DNA of 40,578 bases from an uncultured Veillonellaceae bacterium. Its GTDB lineage: Bacteria > Bacillota > Negativicutes > Selenomonadales > Selenomonadaceae. Below the pieces are notes generated by a model that was not told the DNA's origin, searched no databases, and was given only the letters and a program-made list of their open reading frames with translations. Of this stretch, positions 1-9,726 are shown in pieces. Both the position numbers and the translations under genes were made by a program. Where the stretch lies: positions 1 to 40,578 of the forward strand of contig CACXCC010000097.1 in assembly GCA_902766015.1 (NCBI GenBank), read 5' to 3'. Each line of letters starts with the position of its first letter. Positions within the stretch are counted from its first letter, which is position 1.

Positions 1-342
1 GCCGCTGCTGTGATCCGCATGTGTCATCCGGACTCTTCCGAACGGCAGCTTCACCGAACCGCCGATGTTCATCGGATACGATTTGATGTCGCCGACGCGT
101 TCCTGACAAAGCGCGAGAACTTCCGGGATGGCCACGATCGCCGCACCCGTACGTTTCGCGATTTCCGGCGCGTCACCGAGATGATCGCCGTGTGCGTGGG
201 AAACGAGAATGTAGTCGCATTCCGCTTCGTCAGCTGCGATTGACGCCTTTGGATTTCCCGTCAGGAACGGATCAAAGAGCACTTTATATTGACCGTCATC
301 GAGCAGGAAGCAGGAATGACCGTAATATGAAAACTGGACCAC
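1..342 (-). CDS. UPF0173-type metal-dependent hydrolase (MBL fold), N-terminal part
   Basis: This is the first 114 codons of a gene that runs off the left edge of the window. The protein starts VVQFSYYGHSCFLLDDG and reaches the metallo-beta-lactamase signature HAHGDHLGD at about residues 52-60, which supplies metal ligands. The 'YYGHSCFLL' opening followed by 'FDPFLTGNP' is typical of the UPF0173 (YtkL-like) branch of the metallo-hydrolases, whose substrate is not established. I chose the GTG at 342-340 because AGGAG lies about 9 bases before it; an in-frame TTG at 351-349 sits too close to that ribosome binding site. It lies downstream of the c-di-GMP genes in the same direction. The family assignment is firm; the function is unknown. 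Confidence 0.85.
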   Translation of the reverse strand, partial: MVQFSYYGHSCFLLDDGQYKVLFDPFLTGNPKASIAADEAECDYILVSHAHGDHLGDAPEIAKRTGAAIVAIPEVLALCQERVGDIKSYPMNIGGSVKLPFGRVRMTHADHSSG

Positions 343-415
343 ACTAAACAACTCCTTTGCATGCTGTTCCCTGTATTTATCTTTCCCTGTAATACGATAA
401 AAACCCTATATAGTT

Positions 416-445
416 ATCATAGCACATCGGAGCTTGTTTTAGAAG
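416..445 (-). promoter_or_regulatory. Possible promoter for the UPF0173 hydrolase
   Basis: On the minus strand an extended -10 (TGC-TATGAT, hexamer at 416-421) stands about 75 bases before the GTG start. At 17 bases spacing there is only a weak -35 (TTCTAA), overlapping the end of the preceding gene. No terminator hairpin is visible between the two genes, so read-through from upstream is also possible. Confidence 0.35.
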
Positions 446-3400
446 GTTTTGTGTTCCAGCATCATATTTTCGGCGCGGATAATCATTTCACCGATATCCT
501 CCGTATCGGCATACCAGGCTGAACCGATCGCAAAATAGAGCGTGACCGGTGTGTCTTTGTCAACACGGCGGATCTGTTTCAGTGCTAAACTGATTCGATT
601 TTGTACATCGGTCAGCATAAGTGCCGTCGGGCAATGCATCAATATTCCGAAGCGGCTTCCGAACATGCGGGCAAGGGCAAATCCCTCGGGAATTGTATTT
701 TTCAGCGTTTCGGCAACAATCTGCATGAGCTGTACATACATTTCTCTTCCGTACGCCGCACGGAATTTTCTCAAGTCAAGAAGCTGCAGCGTGACAAAGC
801 AGAAATTTTCTTTTTCCCGTTCATATTGACGTGCTTCCTGTTCACAGGCTGCCGCAAGGCCGTGCAGGTTCATCAGCCCCGTCATCGAATCGGTGTTATC
901 CTTCGTTTTATAAGCGGAAACGAGATCGGCCACATTCGTGACGTCAACAAAATAACCGGCTAATCCGACAATTTTACCGTGGTCGTAAACGGGAGCCTTT
1001 GACGCCATGATTTTGCGGACTTTCCCGCGTACGAGGCATTCACCGACCGCTTCCGTGATCATGGCGCCTTCGCGGAGCACCCGTTCCTCATCCCGCTTGA
1101 ACGGTTCCGGATCCGGATGCCAGCCCATATCTTCGTCATTTTTTCCTAAAATGTCACCGAGCGTCAAATTGTAATAATGCAGGAAGGTTTCGTTGGCACC
1201 GACAAAACGACGCTGACTGTCTTTCCAAAACATCCCGAGACGTTTCTGCGTCGTGAACGCCCGCCAAAGGGCATCGGGGCGCGGTACACCGTCCGATTTA
1301 TAGCCGTCCGCGATATCATCAGGTGGATTTTCCTGTTCAAATGTCCGTTCTAAACGTACATCATCCCAGCCCGCGAGATTGCGGCTGACGGTAACAAGAT
1401 AACGCCTCGTATCATCCGCATCGGTAATTTCCGTGATCACAGCACGACGCCAATGGTAACTGCCGTCATCTTCGCCCATATGGAAAAAGGCATTCAGGAT
1501 CCGTTCCGGTGTTCCCGCCAACCGTACATGGAGTGTTTTCGGGTCCAATAGGCGACAAAACCGTTCACGTTCCGACGGATGAATGTACTGATCGGCATAA
1601 AGCGCAATTGCCCGCTTTGCCGTGAGTCCTTCGTATTTTTGGGCGTCTCTAAGCCGCCCGTACCAATGGACAAACCGGTCTTCATCGGGATAGATTTCTC
1701 CGACCCGCCAAAAAACGGAATAAATATCCTGCATGACAGCCAAGCGTGCCTGCGGCGTGTGGAAATGATATTCGAGTTCGATCAAACGGACATAAAAAGC
1801 ACGCTGACCCAAATACTCCGTAATAAACTCGACGGACATTCTGCCTGTGATATTGTGAAATACGAAATCGTACCCGGCCGGACGCTTGGAAATGACAGCC
1901 GAATCGGCCAAATTCTTCAACGTCGCATCCAGTTTCTCATCATTGGTGATGCGGTTTGGCGCGATGTTTTCCCACGGTCCCGCACAGACTTCCTCCAAAA
2001 ACTTGCGGAACTTCGCCGTCGTATAAAGGAAGCGGCTGTGTTCCCGGTCGAGTTTCATAATTGCCGTCGGCAATTCGCGATCCGAAGCCGTATTACCGAT
2101 CGGGTTGGCGAAATCAAGCACATTGACCTTGCCGATCCGACGGTAAAAAACACGCTCCCGGCTTGTTTCAACACCGGCTTTGACCAAAGCGGTATTTTCC
2201 TTCAATCGTTCGATAGTGTCCGGCTTCGAGAAAAAATAACCCTGTGTTAAAAAGCAACCGATGCTCTTCAAAAAGTCAAACTGTTCCTGCGTCTCGACGC
2301 CTTCGGTGAGTGTCAACATGCCGAGACGCTTTGCCATGTCAACGATACTGCGTATCATCAGATGCGTGCGGTAATTTTCGCGCCGCAAGAACTGCATGTC
2401 GATTTTAATGCAGTCAAAATCGTAATTTTGCAGCGTATTAAGCGAGGAATACCCGCTTCCAAAATCATCGAGCCATACCTCAAAGCCGTCGTTATGAAAC
2501 GCACGGATGTGATCGTTGACCGCCTCTTCGTCCGAAAAGATGACCGACTCGGTGATTTCCAGATGAATCAGATTGTGGGGAATACCGTATTGCTGCAATA
2601 TGGCATTGACCCGTTCATGCAGGTCCGGCAGATTCAGATCGTGACGGGAAAGGTTAATGGAAACGGGAATCGGCACATTATCCTCATTCCACCGCTGCCG
2701 CATAGTACGGCAGGCCGTTTCCAAAACGTAAAGATCGACTTTATAGAGAAGATGCGCATTTTCCAGCACAGGAATAAACTGGCCCGGCGTCAAAAAACCG
2801 TTGACAGGATCGTCCCAGCGTGACAATGCCTCCATCGCGGCAATCCGCCCCGAAAACGTTTCGACAATCGGCTGGTAAAAAACCTTGATCCATCCTTTTG
2901 TGATAGCCTCGTCGACGTGGGAAATCAGATACGATTCCAGTTTCAGGGCATTTTCCATCTCTACCGTATAACGTCCGCAATAAGCGTAGGCGTTCTCGCG
3001 AACATTTTCCGCCGCAAGCCTTGCGCGGTCCATCGCGACTTTGCTGTCTTTTTCCTCACCGGTCAATGTATAAATACCGGCGAAAATCTCGGCGCTGTTC
3101 CGCCCGTGGTGCTTCATTCGCTCGTGAAGGACATGTATTGTTTGCTCCGCCCTGCTGTCTTCAACGAGCGCATAGAAATTATCGGCATATATGCGTGCGA
3201 CAGAATCGGAACCGATAACGTTTTGAATCTCCTCGCCGAATTGACGCAGCAACTCATTGCCTGCGAGAAAACCGTTCTGATTGTTAAAAACCTTAAAATG
3301 ACGGATGTCAAAACTGATGACGGCCCACGCCACATTGTCCTGTCCGTTGTTTAACGCCGAAATACGCTCGGCAAGCGTGCGTTCAAAGACGAAAGCAGTG

Positions 3401-3477
3401 CAAAGTCCCGTGACCGGATCGACATTCGGTATACAGTCAACCGGTAACGTGTCATTGTTTGTATCAGTGTATTTCAT
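439..3477 (-). CDS. GGDEF/EAL/PAS protein, probable c-di-GMP phosphodiesterase (1012 aa)
   Basis: Domains in order: a degenerate GGDEF (about 20-165, with YADNF at 97-101 in place of GGDEF), an EAL domain (about 185-430), an accessory region with a PAS-like fold (about 445-700), a PAS domain (about 735-850), and a second degenerate GGDEF (about 860-1012, MFGSRF at the signature site). The EAL domain keeps the expected motifs: EAL at 216-218, NLSR at 275-278, EITES at 307-311, DDFGSGYSSL at 337-346, KID at 358-360, EGVE at 392-395 and QGYFFSKP at 412-419. I infer that it hydrolyses c-di-GMP and does not make it. There are no membrane segments, so it is probably cytosolic. The start ATG has AGAGG 8 bases or so upstream, and it lies 39 bases after the 1697-aa gene, so the two are probably cotranscribed. 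The signals sensed are unknown. Confidence 0.85.
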   Translation of the reverse strand: MKYTDTNNDTLPVDCIPNVDPVTGLCTAFVFERTLAERISALNNGQDNVAWAVISFDIRHFKVFNNQNGFLAGNELLRQFGEEIQNVIGSDSVARIYADNFYALVEDSRAEQTIHVLHERMKHHGRNSAEIFAGIYTLTGEEKDSKVAMDRARLAAENVRENAYAYCGRYTVEMENALKLESYLISHVDEAITKGWIKVFYQPIVETFSGRIAAMEALSRWDDPVNGFLTPGQFIPVLENAHLLYKVDLYVLETACRTMRQRWNEDNVPIPVSINLSRHDLNLPDLHERVNAILQQYGIPHNLIHLEITESVIFSDEEAVNDHIRAFHNDGFEVWLDDFGSGYSSLNTLQNYDFDCIKIDMQFLRRENYRTHLMIRSIVDMAKRLGMLTLTEGVETQEQFDFLKSIGCFLTQGYFFSKPDTIERLKENTALVKAGVETSRERVFYRRIGKVNVLDFANPIGNTASDRELPTAIMKLDREHSRFLYTTAKFRKFLEEVCAGPWENIAPNRITNDEKLDATLKNLADSAVISKRPAGYDFVFHNITGRMSVEFITEYLGQRAFYVRLIELEYHFHTPQARLAVMQDIYSVFWRVGEIYPDEDRFVHWYGRLRDAQKYEGLTAKRAIALYADQYIHPSERERFCRLLDPKTLHVRLAGTPERILNAFFHMGEDDGSYHWRRAVITEITDADDTRRYLVTVSRNLAGWDDVRLERTFEQENPPDDIADGYKSDGVPRPDALWRAFTTQKRLGMFWKDSQRRFVGANETFLHYYNLTLGDILGKNDEDMGWHPDPEPFKRDEERVLREGAMITEAVGECLVRGKVRKIMASKAPVYDHGKIVGLAGYFVDVTNVADLVSAYKTKDNTDSMTGLMNLHGLAAACEQEARQYEREKENFCFVTLQLLDLRKFRAAYGREMYVQLMQIVAETLKNTIPEGFALARMFGSRFGILMHCPTALMLTDVQNRISLALKQIRRVDKDTPVTLYFAIGSAWYADTEDIGEMIIRAENMMLEHKTF

Positions 3478-3516
3478 CTTTTAGTACCTCTGAAGCTTGG
3501 TTAACTGAGTCGAAAA

Positions 3517-6500
3517 TTACTGTTTTGCTGCATCAATCGGCGGAGTTGTGATCGGACAGGTCAGATATAAATACTGCCGATCTCTGCCCTGAACCTTGAT
3601 AATCACATGTTTACGCCAAGAATAGCCGCCGTTGTCATCATGCGTACGAAATGCCTCGGCGTAGGCATAGGAGTCCTTCATATGGGCAATAATTGCCGGT
3701 TCATTGTTGAACGCCAGATAGCGTTCCCAGTCCTCGGGCGCAATGATTTCCTTGTAGCCTTCGCTGAGCCATCCGGAAAGCGTAAAGTCCGTTGTCGCCG
3801 TGCGCTGCGAAGCCCGGTTGTCAATAATGGTATGAACGCTGTCGTCGTTCCAATCTGTCACCCCCGCATAAACGTATGCCTGATACAGATTGCGGATAAG
3901 AGCGTCCATTTTACTCTGTCGAGTGACGGGAGCTTCGGGGGTCAGCATTTCCACGGTAAAATCGAACAGGGCGCGGCCGCCGACTCTCCCGATAAACGTT
4001 GACTCCAGATGTAAATAGCCGTAGTCGGATACAAGATAGGCACTTTGCGGTTTCCCGTTTTTTTCTGCCGCTTCCATTGCCGAAAATGACGACTTCGTTT
4101 TTGCCGTTAACGGGAAACGCCGTCCGTAAACCGGTTCATCCGGTGTCAATTCGCCGATTTGTACGATTTCCTTCCGATAGTCATCACGCAAATACCGGAA
4201 AATCAGCCAGTTCTGTTCCTTTTCCACGATCGCGAGCGATTTATCGCGCTGGAAATCGAGATGTCCCGCCTTGGCGTAAAGAAGACTGTACTTACGCTCT
4301 TCGACCCCGATATTCTGCTCTTCCATATGACAGATGAGTTCGTCATACGGCTGGGGTTTGCCGAAATACCACCCCTGAATCTTTTCACAGCCGATATCGC
4401 GCAGGAATTCGTATTTTTCCCTCGTGTCAACGCCTTCGGCCACGGTCTCGAGGCCGATACCCTTGACCATGCGGACGAGGTCCGAGATGATCTTGCGTGA
4501 TTTTTCCGTCAGCGTCGAGAAAAACTTCATGTCAAGTTTTGTCTCATCAAAATCGAAATCCTTGAGCAGATTCAATGACGAATAACCGCTGCCGAAATCG
4601 TCCATCCAAACCTGGAATCCGACTGCGCGCAGGCGGTTGATATCTTTTTGGATGCGTTCCGCTTCCGTTGCTGCCATCGATTCCGTGATCTCAATACGGA
4701 TCATGTCATGCGGGATATCATAGGACTTAACGGTTTCGATGACATAAGATACAATATCGCCCTCGAGGAAGTCAAACCGTGACAGATTGAACGAAACGGG
4801 AACGACCGGTTTGCCGGCGGCAAGGCGTTCCTTATGTTCCTCACAGACGGCGCGCAGCATGTACTTATCAAGTTTTTGAATCTGCTGCGAGCGCTCAAGT
4901 GCCGTGATAAACTGTCCCGGATTCAGGAAACCGTGTTCCGGGTCAATCCAACGCGCAAGTGCCTCGGCACTGCAAAGCTCATGATTAATGACGCGGATGA
5001 CCGGTTGATAATAAACCTTGATCCAACGTTTTGCGATCGCTTCGTCGATATGCGAAGCAACATAATTTTCGAGTTCCAGCTTTTCGACGAGCTTATGGTC
5101 ATAATACGCCGTGTCTTTGCCGGGATTGCCGTAAATGTTCCGGCAGGCAGCTGCGGCGTTACTCATACAAACACCCGCGTGGGTTTCTTCTTTCGGAATT
5201 TCATAGATACCGGCATCGATAACAAGATCTTCGTAGCCGCGCACATCGGCTAAGCTCTTACGAACAGCCGTCAAGTTTTCTTCGATACCGTCGACTTTTG
5301 TGAACACACAGAACGAATCGACCGGCTGACGCGTGAGAATCGCATCGGGGAAAGCTTTATGCAGTTCCTCCGCAATCCGCCGCAGAAGTTCGTCGCCCGC
5401 GGCAAGGCCGAAGCGTTCATTATATATACGGAATGACTCGATATTCAAAAAAACAACGGCGCGTTTTTCGTAAACCTTGCGGGAACGGTTATCACGGATC
5501 AAAGAGGAAAGCTGTTCCGTAAATTGGTTCTGACTGATAAGTCCCGTCAGACTGTCGGTAACTTTTCGTTCCTCTTTGATTTCCTGCAACATGCAGAAAA
5601 CGAGCGGTCCCTGATCGGAATCGACGCGAACAGCGGAAGTCCGCGCCCAACGAAGGCCTCCGGTTTTGGGCATAATGCGGAAACTGACGTCATAATATTC
5701 CCCGTCGTTACCACGGAGTCCACGCATCATGGCTGACCATGCAGGGATACGATCATCCGAATAAATGACACGATAAACCGTTCCGTGCAAATAGTTCATC
5801 AGGTCGTCAACCGTGTCACATCCCCAAAGTTGCGCCGTTTTCCGATTGGCATAGAGGATCTCATACGGTTCATCGAGACGGTAAATCAACAGAGCACACG
5901 GCATTTGATCGAAATCCTCGATCTGAATATCTGTACCGCCGTTATAGAGACGTTCGGCTTTCCGGATTTTACCGAGATCTTTGACCTGTTTTACATCGCG
6001 GAATTTATAGCCGACAACGAGGTACGCTTTTTTGTCTTTTTGCACGGAAACAAGCTGCGCCTTCATGGTGATGCAAATATCCGGTACGTATACCTCATAA
6101 CGGGAAATATCACCGATTCGATTCAGCGGGCGGACAAATTCCCGGATTTCCCGGTATGTCCTTGTCGATTCGTCGTTGATGAGCTCTTCCAGACCGGTCC
6201 GGTCGTATCGTCCCTGCTTTTTCTCCCAGATGCGGGCTGCTTCGTTTTCATAGATAATATGAACCCGATCGTTCTCTACCACGATCAGGAAAACCGTTTG
6301 CCGTTCCTGAATCGGGCGGAACCCGGCACCGATATGATTCGAGGTGACATTTAACACGTTAACGCGATGCAGCGGCCGGTAAAACTCCGCATCTTCGGGC
6401 TTTTGGAGCTGCATCGGTTTTTTCTCGGGGCCGATGAGGAACGGGCCTTCTTTCGGCAGCGGCGGGGAAACCCAGTCGCCCTGGATGATCATACAGCCGG

Positions 6501-8610
6501 CTAAGCGCAATACTTCGACCTGCTGGGCAGTTTCGACGCCTTCCATGAGCGGCAGGATTCCGATCCGCTTGCACGCGTCAATGACAGCCGACAAAACGAC
6601 ATGTGTTTTACGACCGACGTTTTGGAGCAGGCTCCGATCCAATTTCAATATGTCAAATTCGATATTTTCTACGAGGGATAAGGGAATGCCGTCATTGCCG
6701 AAATTATCAAGAATAACGGTATAGCCGTCTTGACGGAAACGACGGATATGATCGGAGGCGTTATCCGACAATGCCGCACCGCTGAATTCAAAGCCGATAT
6801 ACTGCGGTGTCAGTCCGTATGACTTGACAATCGCGTTGATTTTCTCATGGATACCGGGGTAAGAGATGTCACTTCGCGTCAAATTCAAATGACACGGGAC
6901 CGTGGCACCGCCCTTTGCCCGGACTTCGGCAAGATCCCGGCAAACGAGATCGAGCATGTACAAATCGAGTCGATAGGCTAAATTCGATTCTTCGAGGATC
7001 GGCACAAATTCCTCGGGAAGGAGCACGCCGCGTTCCGGATCTTTCCAACGGGCCAGGGCTTCAAAGCTGATGACTTTGTTGTTAAAGAGTCCCAAATTCG
7101 GCTGATAGTACGGTTCAATCCAATGCGATGAGATCGCCCGGTTGATATTGGTAAGAATATAATCCTTGTTGTCGACAAAATGGCGTACATTTTCATCGTA
7201 AAAATGGACGCAGTTCGTACGGTCAAGGTCATAATAATTCTTCGTGCGGCGCGCCCGATCCAATGCCGTTATGGCATCAAACGGCTGTGTGACGAAATAA
7301 ACGCCGACGCGGAATCCCGCGGCAAACCCATTTGACCAGCGGTTGATTTCTTCATTGAGCTGATTGATCGCCTGACGAATCTCTTCCCGATTCTTTGTAG
7401 TCAAAATGACAAACCGGTCCTCTGTATGGCGGATAATCGGGCAATCCGGGAACAACTTCTGCAGAATTTTGGCCGATTGCTGTAACAGACGGTCGCCTTC
7501 TTCAAACCCGTACTGTTCATTGTAAGCATGAGTACCGTAGGCGTCGGCATAAATGACGGCAGGAACGCTCCCGTTTGCATGGTCTCTCAGCCATTTATCA
7601 CCGGTTGCCCGATAATATGCGGCATTCGGCAGTTCGGTGAGTTCATCGATAAACTCGGGGAGAAGATCTACATCCCCGTTACGTGCGCTTCCTTCGATGC
7701 CGTTGCGGCCGTTCTTTTTAACAACATAGAGATTTCGATCGGCCGTTTCCTGCATTTCTTGCAGGTCTTCGATCGTATCGGGAATCCCGTGGACATAGCC
7801 GCAGGAAATATGTATCGGAAATACGCGCTCAAAGACATGAACGTTTTCCAGTTTCCGGCGCAATACCTCATCTTTGCGACGGATATCATAATCGGACACA
7901 TAGCTCCCGATGACGAGGAATTCGTCACCGCCGATCCGGTAGCAATGACCTGCTCCGTAAATGCGTCGGATGCGTTCGGTGACCGTTGTCAGGACGACGT
8001 CGCCGCTGGCATGGCCGTACGAGTCATTAAATACTTTAAAATAATCGACGTCAATGATCATAACGAAAATATGCTTATGCAGCAGGTATTGTTCGTCAAC
8101 GGCAAGGCCGCGTCGATTTCGCAGTGACGTCAAAGGATCCCGGAAGGTCTCCTCTTTCAGGCGCATTTCGTTTTCCCGCATCGGCGTGATGTCAAAGAAA
8201 AAACCGACAAGTCCCGTAATCTCACCGTTTTCCCGAATCGGAGCCTCGGAATACAGACAGTGCTTGCGTTCGCCGCGGATTTCGACATCCTGTGTCCCAC
8301 GGATCGGTTCTCCGTCGGCAAGGAGTTTTTTCTCCTGCTCATGCAGTTCTTTCGGATGACTAACGGTCTTTAATTCTTCGGCGGTACGTCCCAAGAGTTT
8401 TTTGAGCGACAGTCCGTAGAAAGAAAGGAACGTCGAGTTTGCGCCCCGGTAACGCAGATCCTTGTCTTTCCAATACATGCAAACGGCAGTACCGTTCATA
8501 ACGGATTGCACGAGCGCTGCTCCTTTTTCGTGATTGAAATAGGATGTCAGTTCGTTATAAAACAACTGCATTGCTTTATTTTGTTCTTTTTGATTGCCGG
8601 CCATGTCCAT
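3517..8610 (-). CDS. Giant multi-module PAS/GGDEF/EAL c-di-GMP protein (1697 aa)
   Basis: Order seen: PAS (about 35-145); GGDEF 1, intact (RIGGDEF at 225-231, no RxxD inhibitory site before it); GGDEF 2, degenerate (TEDRF at 396-400); EAL 1, damaged (EAL at 517-519 kept, but the ITE-type motif reads FEFSG at 607-611 and DDFG reads DNFG at 635-638); accessory region (about 745-880); PAS (about 900-1010); GGDEF 3, degenerate (PVDSF at 1096-1100); EAL 2, intact (EAL 1216-1218, NLSR 1275-1278, EITES 1307-1311, DDFGSGYSSL 1337-1346, EGVD 1392-1395); and a C-terminal PAS-like tail. I infer one cyclase and one phosphodiesterase in a single chain. The first ATG overlaps the stop of the upstream GGDEF gene as TAATG. 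An ATG two codons later (8604) is better spaced from AGGAAGG (9 versus 3 bases), so the true start is probably 8604. Confidence 0.88.
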   Translation of the reverse strand: MDMAGNQKEQNKAMQLFYNELTSYFNHEKGAALVQSVMNGTAVCMYWKDKDLRYRGANSTFLSFYGLSLKKLLGRTAEELKTVSHPKELHEQEKKLLADGEPIRGTQDVEIRGERKHCLYSEAPIRENGEITGLVGFFFDITPMRENEMRLKEETFRDPLTSLRNRRGLAVDEQYLLHKHIFVMIIDVDYFKVFNDSYGHASGDVVLTTVTERIRRIYGAGHCYRIGGDEFLVIGSYVSDYDIRRKDEVLRRKLENVHVFERVFPIHISCGYVHGIPDTIEDLQEMQETADRNLYVVKKNGRNGIEGSARNGDVDLLPEFIDELTELPNAAYYRATGDKWLRDHANGSVPAVIYADAYGTHAYNEQYGFEEGDRLLQQSAKILQKLFPDCPIIRHTEDRFVILTTKNREEIRQAINQLNEEINRWSNGFAAGFRVGVYFVTQPFDAITALDRARRTKNYYDLDRTNCVHFYDENVRHFVDNKDYILTNINRAISSHWIEPYYQPNLGLFNNKVISFEALARWKDPERGVLLPEEFVPILEESNLAYRLDLYMLDLVCRDLAEVRAKGGATVPCHLNLTRSDISYPGIHEKINAIVKSYGLTPQYIGFEFSGAALSDNASDHIRRFRQDGYTVILDNFGNDGIPLSLVENIEFDILKLDRSLLQNVGRKTHVVLSAVIDACKRIGILPLMEGVETAQQVEVLRLAGCMIIQGDWVSPPLPKEGPFLIGPEKKPMQLQKPEDAEFYRPLHRVNVLNVTSNHIGAGFRPIQERQTVFLIVVENDRVHIIYENEAARIWEKKQGRYDRTGLEELINDESTRTYREIREFVRPLNRIGDISRYEVYVPDICITMKAQLVSVQKDKKAYLVVGYKFRDVKQVKDLGKIRKAERLYNGGTDIQIEDFDQMPCALLIYRLDEPYEILYANRKTAQLWGCDTVDDLMNYLHGTVYRVIYSDDRIPAWSAMMRGLRGNDGEYYDVSFRIMPKTGGLRWARTSAVRVDSDQGPLVFCMLQEIKEERKVTDSLTGLISQNQFTEQLSSLIRDNRSRKVYEKRAVVFLNIESFRIYNERFGLAAGDELLRRIAEELHKAFPDAILTRQPVDSFCVFTKVDGIEENLTAVRKSLADVRGYEDLVIDAGIYEIPKEETHAGVCMSNAAAACRNIYGNPGKDTAYYDHKLVEKLELENYVASHIDEAIAKRWIKVYYQPVIRVINHELCSAEALARWIDPEHGFLNPGQFITALERSQQIQKLDKYMLRAVCEEHKERLAAGKPVVPVSFNLSRFDFLEGDIVSYVIETVKSYDIPHDMIRIEITESMAATEAERIQKDINRLRAVGFQVWMDDFGSGYSSLNLLKDFDFDETKLDMKFFSTLTEKSRKIISDLVRMVKGIGLETVAEGVDTREKYEFLRDIGCEKIQGWYFGKPQPYDELICHMEEQNIGVEERKYSLLYAKAGHLDFQRDKSLAIVEKEQNWLIFRYLRDDYRKEIVQIGELTPDEPVYGRRFPLTAKTKSSFSAMEAAEKNGKPQSAYLVSDYGYLHLESTFIGRVGGRALFDFTVEMLTPEAPVTRQSKMDALIRNLYQAYVYAGVTDWNDDSVHTIIDNRASQRTATTDFTLSGWLSEGYKEIIAPEDWERYLAFNNEPAIIAHMKDSYAYAEAFRTHDDNGGYSWRKHVIIKVQGRDRQYLYLTCPITTPPIDAAKQ

Positions 8611-9584
8611 TACCCTTCCTGATGTTCGTAATCTAACGGGATTTCCGTAATAAAGCTCATATCTCCGTAGTATTCGTTGTGATGAAAACGGCTCAGAAAT
8701 AAGACGTTCTTTAAACGTCCGTGTTTGTCGCGAATGCGGAGGAACAACCGATTATTCCCATACGGGTCGATTTTCGCGAAATCCTCTTCATAGACGAGAG
8801 ATGTCGGATTTTCCGAAGCATACGCAAGCAGTTCTTTCAGCGAGTCAAACCCGTGCAGTTTTACGGCAGCCTGATTGGCAAAAAGCAGTTTGCGCTTTCC
8901 TTCCGTAACGTTCATGATCAGGAGTCCGCCCGGCATATAAAGGTCAAAATCTTTGAGGGCAAAGCCGAGCTGACTGCGTTCTTCCTCATCGCGTTCCGAA
9001 TTATAGCATTCGACGCCGTTGCGTCCGTTCAGCTTGACCGTATAGAGCGCTTTATCCGCCATACGCGTCATTTCGCGGCGGGATCCCGGCCCGGCGGAAT
9101 AACCGATCGAAACGGTAAACGGTAACGTTCTCTCTTCACTCACGAACGGTGATACCTGCCCCGCGAATGCACGCAGTGTTTCATCGGCTTGTTCCTCCGT
9201 AACGTACTTGAGAAGCAGGATAAACTCGTCGCCGCCGTTGCGTCCGAGAATGGCCTGTTCACCGAAAAACGCCTCCATGTTCCGGGAAAGGTAAATCAGA
9301 ATGCGGTCTCCGAACGGATGTCCGAACCGGTCGTTGATCTGTTTGAAATTGTCAATATCGAGAAGGGCGATAGCTGCAAAACTGTTGAGATGTTCCGTCA
9401 TCCAGCGGTCGACGTTATCGTCAAATCCGCGGCGGTTGTACAGTCCTGTGAGTGTATCCGTCAATGCCTGACGCTCGAGATGTTCCCGGCTTTCCCGGCC
9501 TTCATACAGGATAATCGCCACCCGGACGAACCCCGTTACGAGAATGACAAACAGGAAACTTAAAAGGGCGAATTTTCCGGCCAT
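8610..9584 (-). CDS. Membrane GGDEF diguanylate cyclase with C-terminal PAS domain, probably N-terminally truncated
   Basis: A single hydrophobic segment (about residues 4-27) is followed by the usual linker into GGDEF (LTDTLTGLYNRRGF at 41-54; intact RNGGDEF at 115-121) and then a PAS-like domain (about 212-315). Cyclase activity is likely: the signature and the DIDNFKQIND motif are complete, and I see no RxxD inhibitory site. The ATG at 9584 has no ribosome binding site. The frame stays open upstream to a TAA at 9626-9624, and those 13 codons (TGTVYITYNVEKP) look like the end of an extracytoplasmic sensor domain leading into the membrane helix. I therefore suspect that a first helix and a periplasmic sensor are missing. 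Its stop overlaps the start of the 1697-aa gene (TAATG), which suggests translational coupling. Confidence 0.8.
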   Translation of the reverse strand: MAGKFALLSFLFVILVTGFVRVAIILYEGRESREHLERQALTDTLTGLYNRRGFDDNVDRWMTEHLNSFAAIALLDIDNFKQINDRFGHPFGDRILIYLSRNMEAFFGEQAILGRNGGDEFILLLKYVTEEQADETLRAFAGQVSPFVSEERTLPFTVSIGYSAGPGSRREMTRMADKALYTVKLNGRNGVECYNSERDEEERSQLGFALKDFDLYMPGGLLIMNVTEGKRKLLFANQAAVKLHGFDSLKELLAYASENPTSLVYEEDFAKIDPYGNNRLFLRIRDKHGRLKNVLFLSRFHHNEYYGDMSFITEIPLDYEHQEG

Positions 9585-9726
9585 CGGTTTTTCTACATTA
9601 TAGGTAATATAGACAGTCCCCGTTTACACACCGCGTGACAATACGTCAAATCAGCCGGTTCGGACCGTCCCCGCGCATGACGTTCCGGGCTATACCCCGG
9701 CTCCGCAGAACGAACCCGCGCCGACT
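9585..9726. other. Suspected deletion or assembly junction between two 5'-truncated divergent genes
   Basis: The plus-strand frame of the deacetylase is open from 9613 to its first usable codon at 9727 and already encodes the Pro-rich repeat (for example RTVPAHDVPGYTP), but this stretch has no ATG, GTG or TTG in frame. The minus-strand frame of the GGDEF gene is open from 9584 up to 9623. Neither gene has a Shine-Dalgarno sequence. Only about 30 bases separate the two coding stretches, too little for the missing signal peptide or sensor domain. The minus strand contains TATAAT at 9597-9602 without a convincing -35. Confidence 0.6.
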
